Assembly (NCBI RefSeq): GCF_001556515.1
Contig: NZ_LSJA01000084.1
Coordinates: 48,253 to 112,252 of the forward strand
Direction: 5' to 3'
Origin: Caulobacter sp. CCH9-E1
GTDB lineage: Bacteria > Pseudomonadota > Alphaproteobacteria > Caulobacterales > Caulobacteraceae
Length of the DNA: 64,000 bases
Position numbers and translations under genes: made by a program. The notes beneath the pieces are model-generated. The model was given only the letters and a program-made list of their open reading frames with translations. It searched no databases and was not told where the DNA came from. Positions 39,006-47,683 of the stretch are shown here, piece after piece. The number at the start of each line of letters is the position of its first letter. Within the stretch, counting starts at the first letter, position 1.

Positions 39006-39962
39006 ATGCGCCTGATCATCGACACCGACACCGCCGGCGACGACGTCTTCTCGCTGATGCTCGCCCTCAGCCGCCCCGGCGTGGAGGTCGAGGCGATCAC
39101 CATCGCCCACGGCAATGTCGGCTTCGTGCAGCACGCCGAGAACGCCCTGGTGACCTTGGAGCGTTGCGGCAAGGCGGGCGTGCCCGTCTATCTCGGCGCC
39201 GAGCGCCCCTTCACCCGCGCCCCGCTCGACGCAGCCTATGTCTTCGGCCGCGACGGCATGAGCGACAGCGGCTTCGCCAAGACCGCGCAGCGGCCGGCCG
39301 ACGGCCATGCGGTCGACGAGCTGGTCCGCCGCATCATGGCCGCGCCCGGCGAGATCACCCTGATCGCCCAGGCGCCGCTGACCAACATCGCCCTCGCGTT
39401 TTTGCGCGAACCGCGGATCGCCAAGGCGCTGAAGCATCTCTGGATCATGGGCGGGACCGACAACGGCGTCGGCAATGTCACGCCGGCGGCCGAGTACAAT
39501 TTCTATGTCGACCCAGAGGCGGCCAAGATCGTCGTCAACGCCGGCTTCGAGATGTCGATCGTGACCTGGACCGAGACCCTACAGGACGGGCTCTTCACCA
39601 GCGCGCAGCTCTCCGAGCTCGAGGCGCTGGGTACGCCGGGGGCTAGGTTCTTCACGGACGTGAACCGCGCCTCGCTGGCCTTCGCGCGCGAGACCGAAGG
39701 CCTGGACGGCAGCCTGCACCCCGACGCCCTGACCTGCGCCGTCGCCCTGGACGAAAGCCTGATCCTGGAAAGCGAGCACTGCGTGGTCGACGTCGAAACC
39801 CTGGGCGAGCTGACGCGGGGCTATTTGAGCGTCTCGCACGCGATCCTGCCGGACATCGAGGTCGCCGACCCGGCGCTGAAGCGCCGACCGCCGAACGCCC
39901 GCGTCATCAAGCGCATCGACCAGGCGGGCTTCTTCGCGGCGATGAAGCAGGCGCTGCTTTAG
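39006..39962 (+). CDS. Nucleoside hydrolase (inosine-uridine preferring family)
   Basis: Cleaves the N-glycosidic bond of ribonucleosides for salvage. The 318-residue protein has the calcium-binding N-terminal LIIDTDTAGDDVFSLMLAL, in which the usual DTDPGxDD reads DTDTAGDD. Further signatures are ITIAHGNVGF, GEITLIAQAPLTNIALAF, LWIMGGTDNGVGNVTPAAEYNFYVDPEAA and the DALTCAVAL segment near the end. I use the ATG at 39006, next to the conserved motif; ATGs at 38970 and 38955 are in frame, and the latter has a GGAG upstream. It diverges from sidA with an SOS box between them. Its stop overlaps the lolD stop convergently by 4 bp. Confidence 0.88.
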   Translation: MRLIIDTDTAGDDVFSLMLALSRPGVEVEAITIAHGNVGFVQHAENALVTLERCGKAGVPVYLGAERPFTRAPLDAAYVFGRDGMSDSGFAKTAQRPADGHAVDELVRRIMAAPGEITLIAQAPLTNIALAFLREPRIAKALKHLWIMGGTDNGVGNVTPAAEYNFYVDPEAAKIVVNAGFEMSIVTWTETLQDGLFTSAQLSELEALGTPGARFFTDVNRASLAFARETEGLDGSLHPDALTCAVALDESLILESEHCVVDVETLGELTRGYLSVSHAILPDIEVADPALKRRPPNARVIKRIDQAGFFAAMKQALL

Positions 39963-40654
39963 ACCTCTTGGCGACTGCGCGCTTCGAGGTGGCCGTCCTT
40001 CAGCGCCAGGACGCGATCCATATAGCGGGCCAGTTCCATGTTGTGGGTGGCGATCAGGGCGGCGACACCCTCTTGGCGCGCGACCTCGTACAGCGACTGG
40101 AACACGGCGGCCGAGGTCGCCGGGTCGAGATTGCCGGTCGGCTCATCCGCCAGCAGCAGCTTCGGGCGATTGGCGAGCGCCCGGGCGATGGCGACGCGCT
40201 GCTGCTCGCCGCCGGACATTTGGGCCGGCTGGTGGTCGAGGCGATGACCCAAGCCCAGCCCTTCCAGAAGCTCCTTCGCCCGCGTCTCGGCTTCACGTTG
40301 CCCCTTGCCGGCGATCGAGAGCGGCAGGGCCACATTCTCCAGAGCCGTAAACTCGGGCAGCAGGTGGTGAAACTGGTAGACGAAGCCCACCGTGCCCAGG
40401 CGGATGCGTGTACGGATCCGCTCCGAGAGCTTGGTGCAGTCACGCCCTTCCAGCGTCACCGCGCCGGCGTCCGGATGCTCCAGCAGGCCCGCCGAGTGCA
40501 GCAGCGACGACTTGCCCGAGCCCGAGGGCCCGATCAGGCCGACGACCTCGCCCGGATAAACGTCGAGATCGACACCGCGCAGAACCGGCAGCGAGCCCGC
40601 CTCGGTCTTGTAGACGCGCTCGACCCCGCGCAGGGACAAGATCGGACTACTCAT
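39959..40654 (-). CDS. lolD: Lipoprotein-releasing system ATPase LolD
   Basis: ABC ATPase that powers release of outer-membrane lipoproteins from the inner membrane. The 231-residue protein has Walker A GPSGSGKSSLL, the Q loop VGFVYQFHHLLPEF, ABC signature MSGGEQQRVAIARAL and Walker B LLLADEPTGNLD. It follows lolC with an 8-bp overlap. LolA/LolB are not in the window. Confidence 0.95.
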   Translation of the reverse strand: MSSPILSLRGVERVYKTEAGSLPVLRGVDLDVYPGEVVGLIGPSGSGKSSLLHSAGLLEHPDAGAVTLEGRDCTKLSERIRTRIRLGTVGFVYQFHHLLPEFTALENVALPLSIAGKGQREAETRAKELLEGLGLGHRLDHQPAQMSGGEQQRVAIARALANRPKLLLADEPTGNLDPATSAAVFQSLYEVARQEGVAALIATHNMELARYMDRVLALKDGHLEARSRQEV

Positions 40655-41927
40655 AGCGAAGCGCCTCCACCGGATCGAGGCGCGAGGCCCGCCAGGCGGG
40701 CGGCAGCGTCGCCAGCAGGCTCATCAGGGCCGAGGCCGTGACGATGCCGCCAACCTCCACCCAGTCGATCTTCGCGGGGATGTGCGAGAGCATATAGACG
40801 TCGGCGCTGAACACGGCCGTGCCCGTCGCCCACTCGACAAAATTCTGGATGGGCGTGATGTAGGTGCAGAACAGCGCGCCCAAGGCCAGGCCACAAAGCG
40901 TGCCCGCCACGCCGATCGAGGCGCCGGCCATCAGGAAGATGCGCAGGATCGCGCCCTGCCCCGCGCCCATGGTGCGCAGGATGGCGATGTCCTTGCCCTT
41001 GTTCTTCACCAGCATGACGAGGCTGGAGATGATGTTCAGCGTGGCGATGGCGACGATGCAGAACAGGATCAGCCGCATTACCTTGCGCTCGACTTGGAGG
41101 GCGTTGAAGTAGCTTTGGTTCTTCTCCTGCCAGTCACTGACAAGCGCGCCCGGACCGCTGGCGACCTCGACGGCGTGCTTGTACGCGATAGCCTTGTCGG
41201 GATCGTCGACCTTGATCTCCACATAGTCGACAGAGGTGTCGCGGCCGAAGAACAGCTGGGCCTGCTCAAGCGGCATATAGACGAAGGCCTCGTCGAACTG
41301 GCTCATGCCGACGCTGAAGACGCCGCCGACGATGTAGTTCTTTTCGCGTGTCGAGCTGCCAAACGCCGTGGCGGGGCCCGACGGAGAGATCAGGGTGATG
41401 GCGTCGCCGGGGCGCACCCCCAGGCTCTGGGCCATGCGATCGCCGATCAGCACGGTGTCGCCGCCGTACTCGCCCTGGCCGAAACCCGCCAGCGAGCCCT
41501 GCTTGATGTTGCCGGCGATCAGCGACATGTGCCGCAGGTCCGAGGTCGTCACGCCACGCACGATCGCGCCCGTCACCTGGGTCGGGCCGATGACCATGGC
41601 CTGGGCCTCGACCATCGGCGCGGCCTGGATCACGCCCGGCGCGGCCTTGATCCGGCGGATGATTGTGTCGCGGTCAGGTCCGTTGATCAGCGGCGACTGG
41701 GCGTAGAGATGCCCGTTGAAGCCCAGGATCCGGCCCAGCAGTTCGGCCCGGAAACCGTTCATCACGCTCATCACGGTGATGAGGGCGAAGACCGCCAGCA
41801 TCACCGCGCAGAACGAGATGATCGAGATCAGCGCCACGCCGCCGTTCTTGCGCTTGGCGAACAGATACCGGCGAGCGACCGAGCGCTCCCAGCGGCTGAA
41901 GGGACCGGCGGCGCGGGCGTCCGGCAT
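40647..41927 (-). CDS. lolC: Lipoprotein-releasing system permease (LolC/LolE/LolF type)
   Basis: Inner-membrane permease with a large periplasmic domain. The 426-residue protein has one N-terminal membrane segment (about 30-55; VALISIISFCAVMLAVFALI), a periplasmic domain of about 220 residues and three C-terminal membrane segments starting near residue 283. The FtsX-like signature KGKDIAILRTMGA and the terminal DPVEALRYE are present. Only one permease gene accompanies lolD, which suggests a homodimeric LolF-type exporter rather than a LolC/LolE pair. The ATG overlaps the proS stop (TGATG). Confidence 0.94.
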   Translation of the reverse strand: MPDARAAGPFSRWERSVARRYLFAKRKNGGVALISIISFCAVMLAVFALITVMSVMNGFRAELLGRILGFNGHLYAQSPLINGPDRDTIIRRIKAAPGVIQAAPMVEAQAMVIGPTQVTGAIVRGVTTSDLRHMSLIAGNIKQGSLAGFGQGEYGGDTVLIGDRMAQSLGVRPGDAITLISPSGPATAFGSSTREKNYIVGGVFSVGMSQFDEAFVYMPLEQAQLFFGRDTSVDYVEIKVDDPDKAIAYKHAVEVASGPGALVSDWQEKNQSYFNALQVERKVMRLILFCIVAIATLNIISSLVMLVKNKGKDIAILRTMGAGQGAILRIFLMAGASIGVAGTLCGLALGALFCTYITPIQNFVEWATGTAVFSADVYMLSHIPAKIDWVEVGGIVTASALMSLLATLPPAWRASRLDPVEALRYE

Positions 41928-43258
41928 CAGGCGGTCTTGCTCTTGGTCAGGCCGTCGAGGACGGAGTCCAGCGAGGCGGTGTGACGCTCGCCGGTCTTGC
42001 GATTCTTGATCTCGACCACGCCCTCGGCGATGCCCTTCGGGCCCACGATCAGCTGCCAGGGCAGGCCGATCAGGTCCATGGTGGCGAACTTGGCGCCGCC
42101 GCGGGCGTCGGTGTCGTCGTAGAGCACGTCACGGCCGGCGGCCTTGAGCGCGTTATAGGCGGTCTCGCAGGCCGCGTCACAGGCCGCGTCGCCCTGGCGC
42201 ATGTTGACGATACCGACGTCGAACGGCGCGACGCTCTCCGGCCAGATGATGCCGCCTTCGTCATGGCTGGCCTCGATGATCGCGCCCAGCAGACGGGAAA
42301 CCCCGACGCCGTAGCTGCCCATCTGCACCGGAACCTGCTGCCCGTCGGGTCCTTGGACCGTGGCTTTCATCGGCTCGGAGTACTTCGTGCCGAACGAGAA
42401 GATGTGGCCGACCTCGATGCCGCGCGCCGACAGGCGGTCGCCTTCCGGCAGGGCATTGAAGGCGGCTTCGTCGTGCATTTCCTCGGTCGCGGCGTAAAGC
42501 GCCGTGCGCTGGTTCACGATCGGATGCAGGTCGCCGTTGATCCAGTCGAGGTCCGGACCGGGGGCCGGCATCTCGACCAGATCCTTATGGCAGAAGACGG
42601 CGCTTTCGCCGGTCTCGGCCAGAACGATGAACTCGTGGCTGAGGTCGCCGCCGATCGGACCGGTGTCGGCGCGCATGGGTACGGCCTTTAGGCCCATCCG
42701 CGCGAACAGGTTCAGATAAGCCACGAACATGCGGTTGTAGGACTTGCGCGCGCCGTCGGCGTCGAGGTCGAAGCTGTAGGCGTCCTTCATAAAGAACTCG
42801 CGGCCGCGCATCACGCCAAAGCGCGGACGGCGCTCGTCCCGGAACTTCCACTGGATGTTGTAGAGGTTCTTCGGGAGGTCCTTGTAGCTCTTGATCGAGG
42901 CGCGGAAGATGTCGGTGACGACTTCCTCGGCCGTGGGGCCGAACAGCAGCTCGCGCTTGTGGCGGTCGGTGATGCGCAGCATCTCGTCGCCATAGTCGTC
43001 GTAGCGACCGCTTTCGCGCCACAGATCGGCCAACTGAATGGTCGGCATCAGCAGCTCGATGGCGCCGGCGCGATCCATTTCCTCGCGGACGATCTGCTCG
43101 ATCTTGTTCAGGACGCGCAGGCCCAGCGGCAGCCAGGCATAGATGCCCGCCGCTTCCTGGCGGATCATGCCGGCGCGGAGCATCAGCTGGTGCGAAACGA
43201 TCTGGGCGTCGGACGGCGCTTCCTTCAGCACCGGCAGGAAATAGCGCGACAAGCGCAT
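41927..43258 (-). CDS. proS: Proline--tRNA ligase (short form without editing insert)
   Basis: Class II synthetase charging tRNA-Pro. At 443 residues it is about 130 shorter than E. coli ProRS because the editing insertion between motifs 2 and 3 is missing, as is usual in alphaproteobacteria. Motif 1 region [25 protein letters not shown], motif 2 [27 protein letters not shown] (read in parts), and motif 3 [15 protein letters not shown] are visible, followed by the anticodon domain. Editing of Ala-tRNA-Pro would need a separate protein. It starts the proS-lolC-lolD unit after a terminator and a structured leader. Confidence 0.97.
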   Translation of the reverse strand: MRLSRYFLPVLKEAPSDAQIVSHQLMLRAGMIRQEAAGIYAWLPLGLRVLNKIEQIVREEMDRAGAIELLMPTIQLADLWRESGRYDDYGDEMLRITDRHKRELLFGPTAEEVVTDIFRASIKSYKDLPKNLYNIQWKFRDERRPRFGVMRGREFFMKDAYSFDLDADGARKSYNRMFVAYLNLFARMGLKAVPMRADTGPIGGDLSHEFIVLAETGESAVFCHKDLVEMPAPGPDLDWINGDLHPIVNQRTALYAATEEMHDEAAFNALPEGDRLSARGIEVGHIFSFGTKYSEPMKATVQGPDGQQVPVQMGSYGVGVSRLLGAIIEASHDEGGIIWPESVAPFDVGIVNMRQGDAACDAACETAYNALKAAGRDVLYDDTDARGGAKFATMDLIGLPWQLIVGPKGIAEGVVEIKNRKTGERHTASLDSVLDGLTKSKTA

Positions 43259-43283
43259 CAGCTTGGAAACTCCGGGAATTCGA

Positions 43284-43305
43284 GAGGGGCTTGAGATAGC
43301 CCCTC
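43284..43305 (-). ncRNA. Hairpin directly upstream of proS
   Basis: An 8-bp perfect stem (GAGGGGCT/AGCCCCTC) with a 6-base loop lies about 26-47 bp before the proS ATG, inside its presumed leader. With the larger inverted repeat at 43338-43364 it makes the leader strongly structured. No T tract follows, so termination is unlikely. Confidence 0.4.
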
Positions 43306-43337
43306 CCCCGACAGCTTGGCAACGCGATAGAGCCCGG

Positions 43338-43364
43338 CCGGTTCAGATCTTTGATCCGAACCGG
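43338..43364 (-). repeat. 12-bp inverted repeat upstream of proS
   Basis: CCGGTTCGGATC pairs with GATCTGAACCGG around an AAA triloop when read on the minus strand: 11 Watson-Crick pairs and one G-U pair. The G-U rather than a mismatch appears only on the minus strand, which suggests the structure forms in proS-sense RNA. Confidence 0.6.
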
Positions 43365-43464
43365 ATCGGCGAGCCGCCCTTCCAAGATGGAGGCGCGACG
43401 ATCGCAGAAACCGGCCGCCACTTTCTGCGGTCGCGCTTCGGGCTAAAGTATGGCTCCGCCCTGG

Positions 43465-43498
43465 AAAAAAGAGAGGCCGCGCGGATCGCCGCGCGGCC
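43465..43498 (-). terminator. Intrinsic terminator after the DUF1467 gene (end of nuo-rnj-mce unit)
   Basis: A 10-bp perfect GC stem (GGCCGCGCGG/CCGCGCGGCC) with a 4-base loop is followed on the minus strand by TCTCTTTTTT. It lies in the 435-bp gap (43259-43693) between the DUF1467 gene and proS and separates the two transcription units. The gap holds this terminator, the proS leader hairpins and a short direct repeat, but no convincing gene. Confidence 0.9.
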
Positions 43499-43626
43499 TG
43501 TCGAAGTCATCGTCGGGGAAGACGCCACAGAGCGAGACCGGCAAGGCCGATCTCCTGAAGTCACCTTACCGCTCGAACATCTGTTGGGGCACAGCCATCC
43601 ATGGGAAGCGCTAACAATGAGCCCAT

Positions 43627-43684
43627 TCGCCCAAGGCTTGGGCGTTTGACGGCAAATCGATCGCAGCTCGCCCAAGGCTTGTGC
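43627..43684. repeat. Two copies of a 17-bp direct repeat, 41 bp apart
   Basis: TCGCCCAAGGCTTGGGC at 43627-43643 recurs at 43668-43684 with one change. The first copy is itself palindromic (GCCCAA/TTGGGC). They lie just after the DUF1467 stop. Function unknown. Confidence 0.6.
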
Positions 43685-43693
43685 AATCGCACG

Positions 43694-43954
43694 TCACGCG
43701 CCAGCCGGCAGGTCCGGAAGCGTCACCAGTTTGAAATGCACGGTGAGGAAAAACAGGGCGAAGACGACCGCTGACACCCAGGTGGTGGTGATGAACTTGC
43801 GCTTCAGATTCGGATTGATCGGCGCGCCCGGATCGACGCCGGGCGGCGGCGCGACGCCCGCTTCGTGGAAGCTGCGGGAACCGAGCGGCAGAACGGCGAA
43901 CAGCACCGTCCACCAGATGGTCAGGTAGATCGCAAACCAGGTGATCGGGCTCAT
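43694..43954 (-). CDS. DUF1467 family small membrane protein
   Basis: An 86-residue protein with two hydrophobic segments (residues about 3-24 and 57-76) joined by a loop of about 30 residues (AGVAPPPGVDPGAPINPNLKRK). The WFAIYLTIWWTVLF-AVLPLG N-terminus is the mark of DUF1467, widespread in alphaproteobacteria and repeatedly found just after the methylmalonyl-CoA epimerase gene. Function is unknown. The start overlaps the epimerase stop (TGATG). Confidence 0.88.
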   Translation of the reverse strand: MSPITWFAIYLTIWWTVLFAVLPLGSRSFHEAGVAPPPGVDPGAPINPNLKRKFITTTWVSAVVFALFFLTVHFKLVTLPDLPAGA

Positions 43955-44373
43955 CAGTGATGCGCCTCCTTGGGTGTCTCCATGAGCTCGACCAGCAGGC
44001 CGCCCATGTCCTTGGGGTGAACGAAGATGATCAGGGTGCCGTGCGCGCCGATGCGGGGCTCGCCCAGCACGGTGGCGCCCTTGGCGACCAGGGCGTCGCG
44101 CGCCTCGTAGATGTTCTCGACCTCGAAGCAGATGTGGTGCTGGCCGCCCTTGGGATTCTTCGCGAGGAAGCCGTGGATCGGCGACTTCTCACCATAAGGC
44201 TCGATCAGTTCGATCTGGCTGTTGGGCAGGTTGACGAAGCAAACCCAGACCCCCTGCTCCGGCATCGCCCACTTCTCGGTGAACGAGGTGGCGCCCAGCA
44301 GGTCGCGATACATCTTCACCGACTCGTCGATGGAGGGCGTGGCGACGCCGACGTGATTGAGCTTGCCGATCAT
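43954..44373 (-). CDS. mce: Methylmalonyl-CoA epimerase
   Basis: Interconverts (S)- and (R)-methylmalonyl-CoA in propionate catabolism. The 139-residue vicinal-oxygen-chelate protein has metal ligands in KLNHVGVATPSI, GGQHHICFEVENI and the glutamate of GGLLVELMET, plus IELIEPYGEKSPI. Normal length. It lies about 107 bp after the RNase J gene and one base overlaps the next ORF. Confidence 0.94.
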   Translation of the reverse strand: MIGKLNHVGVATPSIDESVKMYRDLLGATSFTEKWAMPEQGVWVCFVNLPNSQIELIEPYGEKSPIHGFLAKNPKGGQHHICFEVENIYEARDALVAKGATVLGEPRIGAHGTLIIFVHPKDMGGLLVELMETPKEAHH

Positions 44374-44480
44374 CGTAGAGAACTCCCGCTGCTTTTCTGG
44401 TTGTTGGCGAATGGCCTAGCACCAGTGCTGCAGCGCGAAAAGAGCGCGCCGCCGCGGCGTTTTCGCGGCGGCGCTCTTGC

Positions 44481-46160
44481 TCAGATCCGCAGGACGGTCG
44501 TCTCGACGACCGGCTTGCGCTCCCAAATGCGGAACGCGGCCTTCTTGACCGCCCGCGAGATGGCGCTCTCGATCGTCTCGTCGATCTCGCGAGCGTCGCC
44601 GTCCAGGCGCTTGTAGGCGGTCTCGGCCTCTTCGCAGAGGTCGTCGAGCGCGTCGTCCAGCGAATATTCGTCGTCGCCCGTCAGGCCGATGCCACGCACT
44701 TGAGGCCCGGAGACGATCTTGTTGCGGCCATCCAGGACGATCGACACGGCCAGCATGCCGTTGAAGGCGGCGTGGCGGCGCTCGCGCAGCGCCTCGCCGT
44801 TCTCGGGCGTGACGACCCCGCCATCGACATAGAGACGCCCAGCCGGCACCTCGTCGATGATCTCCGGCTTGCCGGGCGCCAGGCGCACCATGTCGCCGTT
44901 ACGCGGGCTGACGGCCTGCGGAACCTGAAGGTCCTTGGCGAAGGCGGCGTGCTCGATCAGGTGGCGGCGTTCGCCGTGGGTCGGCACGGCGATCTGCGGA
45001 CGCACCCACTGGTACATCTGGCGCAGCTCCTCGCGGCACGGGTGGCCCGAGACGTGAATGCCGGGCGTGTCGCGCTCGGTGTGCAGGCGCACGCCGCGGT
45101 CGGCCAGCTTGTTCTGCAGGTTGCGGATCGGGATCTCGTTGCCCGGGATCACCCGCGAACTGAAGATCACGTGGTCGCCCTGCCCCAGCTTCACGTGCGG
45201 GTGGCTGCCGTCCGCGATCCGCGACAACGCCGCGCGGGCTTCGCCCTGGCTGCCGGTGCAGAGGAAGAGGACCTGGTCTTCCGGCAGATGCTTGGCCTGG
45301 TCGTCGTTGATAAAGGGCTCGATGCCTTCCAGAAGCCCGACCGATCGCGCGGCGGCGGCCATGCGGTGCATCGATCGACCGGCCAGACAGACCTTGCGGC
45401 CGCAAGCCTGGGCCGCGCGGATCACCGTGTCCATGCGCGCGACGTTCGAGGCGAAGCAGGCGACGGCGATCTTGCCTTTCAGGCTTTTGATCAGACCGCC
45501 CAGCGCTTCGCGGACATCGGCCTCCGAACCCGCCGTGCCTTCGACGAACACATTGGTGCTGTCGCAGACCATGGCCAGCACGCCCTCGTCGCCGAGGCGC
45601 CGGATGGCGGCCTCGTCGGTCGGCGCGCCCAGCTGAGGCTCGGGATCGATCTTCCAGTCGCCCGTGTGCAGGATCGTGCCCAGCGGGGTCTTGATCGCCA
45701 GGCCGTTCGGCTCGGGGATCGAGTGCGTCAGGGTGATCAGCTCCAGCGAGAACGGGCCCAGCTCGAAGGTTCCGCCTAGCGGGATCTCGGTGATCGGCAC
45801 CTCGTCCAGCAGGCCGGCGTCGCGCAGCTTCTCGCGAAGCAGGAAGGCGGTGAACGGCGTGGCGAACACCGGCGCCTTCAGGCGCGGCCACAGCCAGTGC
45901 ACCGCGCCCAGATGGTCTTCGTGCGCGTGGGTGAGGACGATGCCGAGGATGTCGTCGGCATAGGGCTCGATGAACTCGGGGTCCGGCAGGATGATCTCGA
46001 CGCCCGGCGTCGTCTGGTCGCCGAACGTCACGCCCAGGTCGACGACGATCCACTTGCGATCGTGCGCCGGCCCGAAGCCGTACAGGTTGAAATTCATGCC
46101 GATCTCGTTCGACCCGCCAAGCGGCAGGAAGACGAGTTCGTCGTCTTTGGATTTTTTCAT
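44481..46160 (-). CDS. rnj: Ribonuclease J
   Basis: Metallo-beta-lactamase-fold ribonuclease with 5'-3' exonuclease and endonuclease activity on RNA. The 559-residue protein has the zinc motif THAHEDHLGAV near residue 78, LHTGDWKIDPEP, MVCDSTNVFVEGTAGSE (beta-CASP start), FLCTGSQGEARAALSRIADG, VHVSGHPCREEL-type HVSGHPC and PTHGERRHL. The C-terminal domain is short. E. coli lacks this enzyme; many alphaproteobacteria have it together with RNase E. Its ATG overlaps the coaX stop by one base (TGATG). Confidence 0.96.
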   Translation of the reverse strand: MKKSKDDELVFLPLGGSNEIGMNFNLYGFGPAHDRKWIVVDLGVTFGDQTTPGVEIILPDPEFIEPYADDILGIVLTHAHEDHLGAVHWLWPRLKAPVFATPFTAFLLREKLRDAGLLDEVPITEIPLGGTFELGPFSLELITLTHSIPEPNGLAIKTPLGTILHTGDWKIDPEPQLGAPTDEAAIRRLGDEGVLAMVCDSTNVFVEGTAGSEADVREALGGLIKSLKGKIAVACFASNVARMDTVIRAAQACGRKVCLAGRSMHRMAAAARSVGLLEGIEPFINDDQAKHLPEDQVLFLCTGSQGEARAALSRIADGSHPHVKLGQGDHVIFSSRVIPGNEIPIRNLQNKLADRGVRLHTERDTPGIHVSGHPCREELRQMYQWVRPQIAVPTHGERRHLIEHAAFAKDLQVPQAVSPRNGDMVRLAPGKPEIIDEVPAGRLYVDGGVVTPENGEALRERRHAAFNGMLAVSIVLDGRNKIVSGPQVRGIGLTGDDEYSLDDALDDLCEEAETAYKRLDGDAREIDETIESAISRAVKKAAFRIWERKPVVETTVLRI

Positions 46161-46942
46161 CAGGTCTCGGAAATGGTGTTTCGTCGGTAGATTTCTAGGA
46201 GGCCCCGGATGGTCAGATCCGGGTCGAAGTGGTCGATGCTGTCGGTGGCGCCCTCGAACAGGGAGGCCACGCCGCCGGTGGCGATTACGGTCATGGGCTC
46301 GCCGCGCTCGGCCTTGATGCGCGAGACAAGACCCTCGATCAGCGAAATATAGCCCCAGAACACGCCCGATTGCATGGCGGACACGGTGTCGGTGCCCACG
46401 ATCCTGTTACCGGCCGGACGCTGGATGGCGATCCGAGGCAGCTTCGCCGCTGCTTCGTGCAACGCTTGCATCGACAGATTGATGCCGGGCGAAATAATGC
46501 CGCCCTCGAAGGCCCCGTCGGCCGCCACGATGTCGAAGGTCGTGGCCGTGCCGCTGTCGATCACGATCAGCGGCCCCGGATAGATCATGGCCGCGCCAAT
46601 GGCGTTGACCAGACGGTCTGCCCCGGCCTCGGACGGCTTCTCGATCCGGACGTCGATGCCCAGCCTCGCGTTCTCGCCGATGACCAGGGGCTCGACGTTG
46701 AAATAGCGCCGCGACAGGTTGCGCAGATTGAAGATCGACTGCGGCACGACGCTGGAGATGATCACCGCGTCGATGGCGCGGAACCCCAGGCCCTGCATCG
46801 ACAGCAACTGCGACAGCCACACGACATACTCGTCGGCGGTGCGCGTGCTCTCGGTGGCCGAGCGCCACTGAGCCACCCACGTCTCCCCGTCGTGGATCGC
46901 GAACATGGTGTTGGTGTTGCCCTGTTCGATCGCGAGCAGCAT
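46160..46942 (-). CDS. coaX: Type III pantothenate kinase
   Basis: First step of coenzyme A synthesis; the type III enzyme is insensitive to CoA feedback. The 260-residue ASKHA-fold protein has [63 protein letters not shown] and [23 protein letters not shown]. In motif 1 the usual DxGNT aspartate is a glutamate (E6). The ATG at 46942 overlaps the birA stop (TGATG). Next to birA it forms a vitamin/cofactor pair. Confidence 0.94.
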   Translation of the reverse strand: MLLAIEQGNTNTMFAIHDGETWVAQWRSATESTRTADEYVVWLSQLLSMQGLGFRAIDAVIISSVVPQSIFNLRNLSRRYFNVEPLVIGENARLGIDVRIEKPSEAGADRLVNAIGAAMIYPGPLIVIDSGTATTFDIVAADGAFEGGIISPGINLSMQALHEAAAKLPRIAIQRPAGNRIVGTDTVSAMQSGVFWGYISLIEGLVSRIKAERGEPMTVIATGGVASLFEGATDSIDHFDPDLTIRGLLEIYRRNTISET

Positions 46943-47682
46943 CAAGCGCCTCCGAAAAACACGTCACCGGCGGTGATCCGCCGCAACTGGCCGTCGGGCA
47001 GACGGAGCCTCAGCGCGCCGTCGCCGTCCAGTCCCTCGGCAACGCCCTCGACCGTTTCAGCCCCAAGGCGAGCGACGCAAGGCTCGCCCAGGCCGTGGGC
47101 GCGGGCCGTCCAGGCGTCGGCGATGGCGGGAAAGCCCTGGGTGTTCCAGACGCCGAACCAGCGATCGAACGTCTCGGCCAGCACCTCGATCGCTTCCGTC
47201 GGGGCCGGCGGCAGGGTCTCGCTGTAGGTGGCGATCGAGGTCGCGGGACGCTCGGAGTCGATCGGCTTACGCTTCAGGTTCACACCGATCCCGACGGCGA
47301 GCCACAGGCCGCCCAGCGGCGAGGCGCCGGACTCGATAAGGATGCCGCTGACCTTCAGCCCGCCCAGAAGCGGATCATTGGGCCATTTGAGGCTGATGCG
47401 GGAAGCTGGCACATACTTGGCCAGCATGTCCGCGACCGCCAACGCCGCGACGAACGAGACTTGCGCGGCCTCGGCCGGCGGCTTGTTGGTGCGGAAAAGC
47501 AGAGTTGCGGCGAGGTTTCCCTCGCCGGTTTCCCAGGCCCGGCCACGACGTCCGCGGCCGGCGGTCTGGCGGAGGCCGACCAGCCACACGGGGCCGGTCT
47601 CGCCCGCCTCGGCCCGCCGACGGGCCTCGGCGTTGGTGGAGTCGATCTCGTCGAGAACGATGACGGGCGCGGCGCCCGTCAC
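46942..47682 (-). CDS. birA: Biotin--[acetyl-CoA-carboxylase] ligase
   Basis: Attaches biotin to the carboxyl carrier protein. The 246-residue protein is a class I ligase without the N-terminal DNA-binding domain of E. coli BirA. It has [19 protein letters not shown], the ATP/biotin loop [23 protein letters not shown] [17 protein letters not shown] and [10 protein letters not shown]. The GTG at 47682 starts one base after the nuoN stop; there is no ATG in a suitable place. Repressor function is therefore not expected. Confidence 0.93.
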   Translation of the reverse strand: MTGAAPVIVLDEIDSTNAEARRRAEAGETGPVWLVGLRQTAGRGRRGRAWETGEGNLAATLLFRTNKPPAEAAQVSFVAALAVADMLAKYVPASRISLKWPNDPLLGGLKVSGILIESGASPLGGLWLAVGIGVNLKRKPIDSERPATSIATYSETLPPAPTEAIEVLAETFDRWFGVWNTQGFPAIADAWTARAHGLGEPCVARLGAETVEGVAEGLDGDGALRLRLPDGQLRRITAGDVFFGGA

Positions 47683-47683
47683 G

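Noticed and set aside
43263..43675. Open frames of 110-128 codons on both strands in the DUF1467-proS gap
   Set aside because: They run through a strong intrinsic terminator and hairpins, lack good starts, and their translations resemble no protein.
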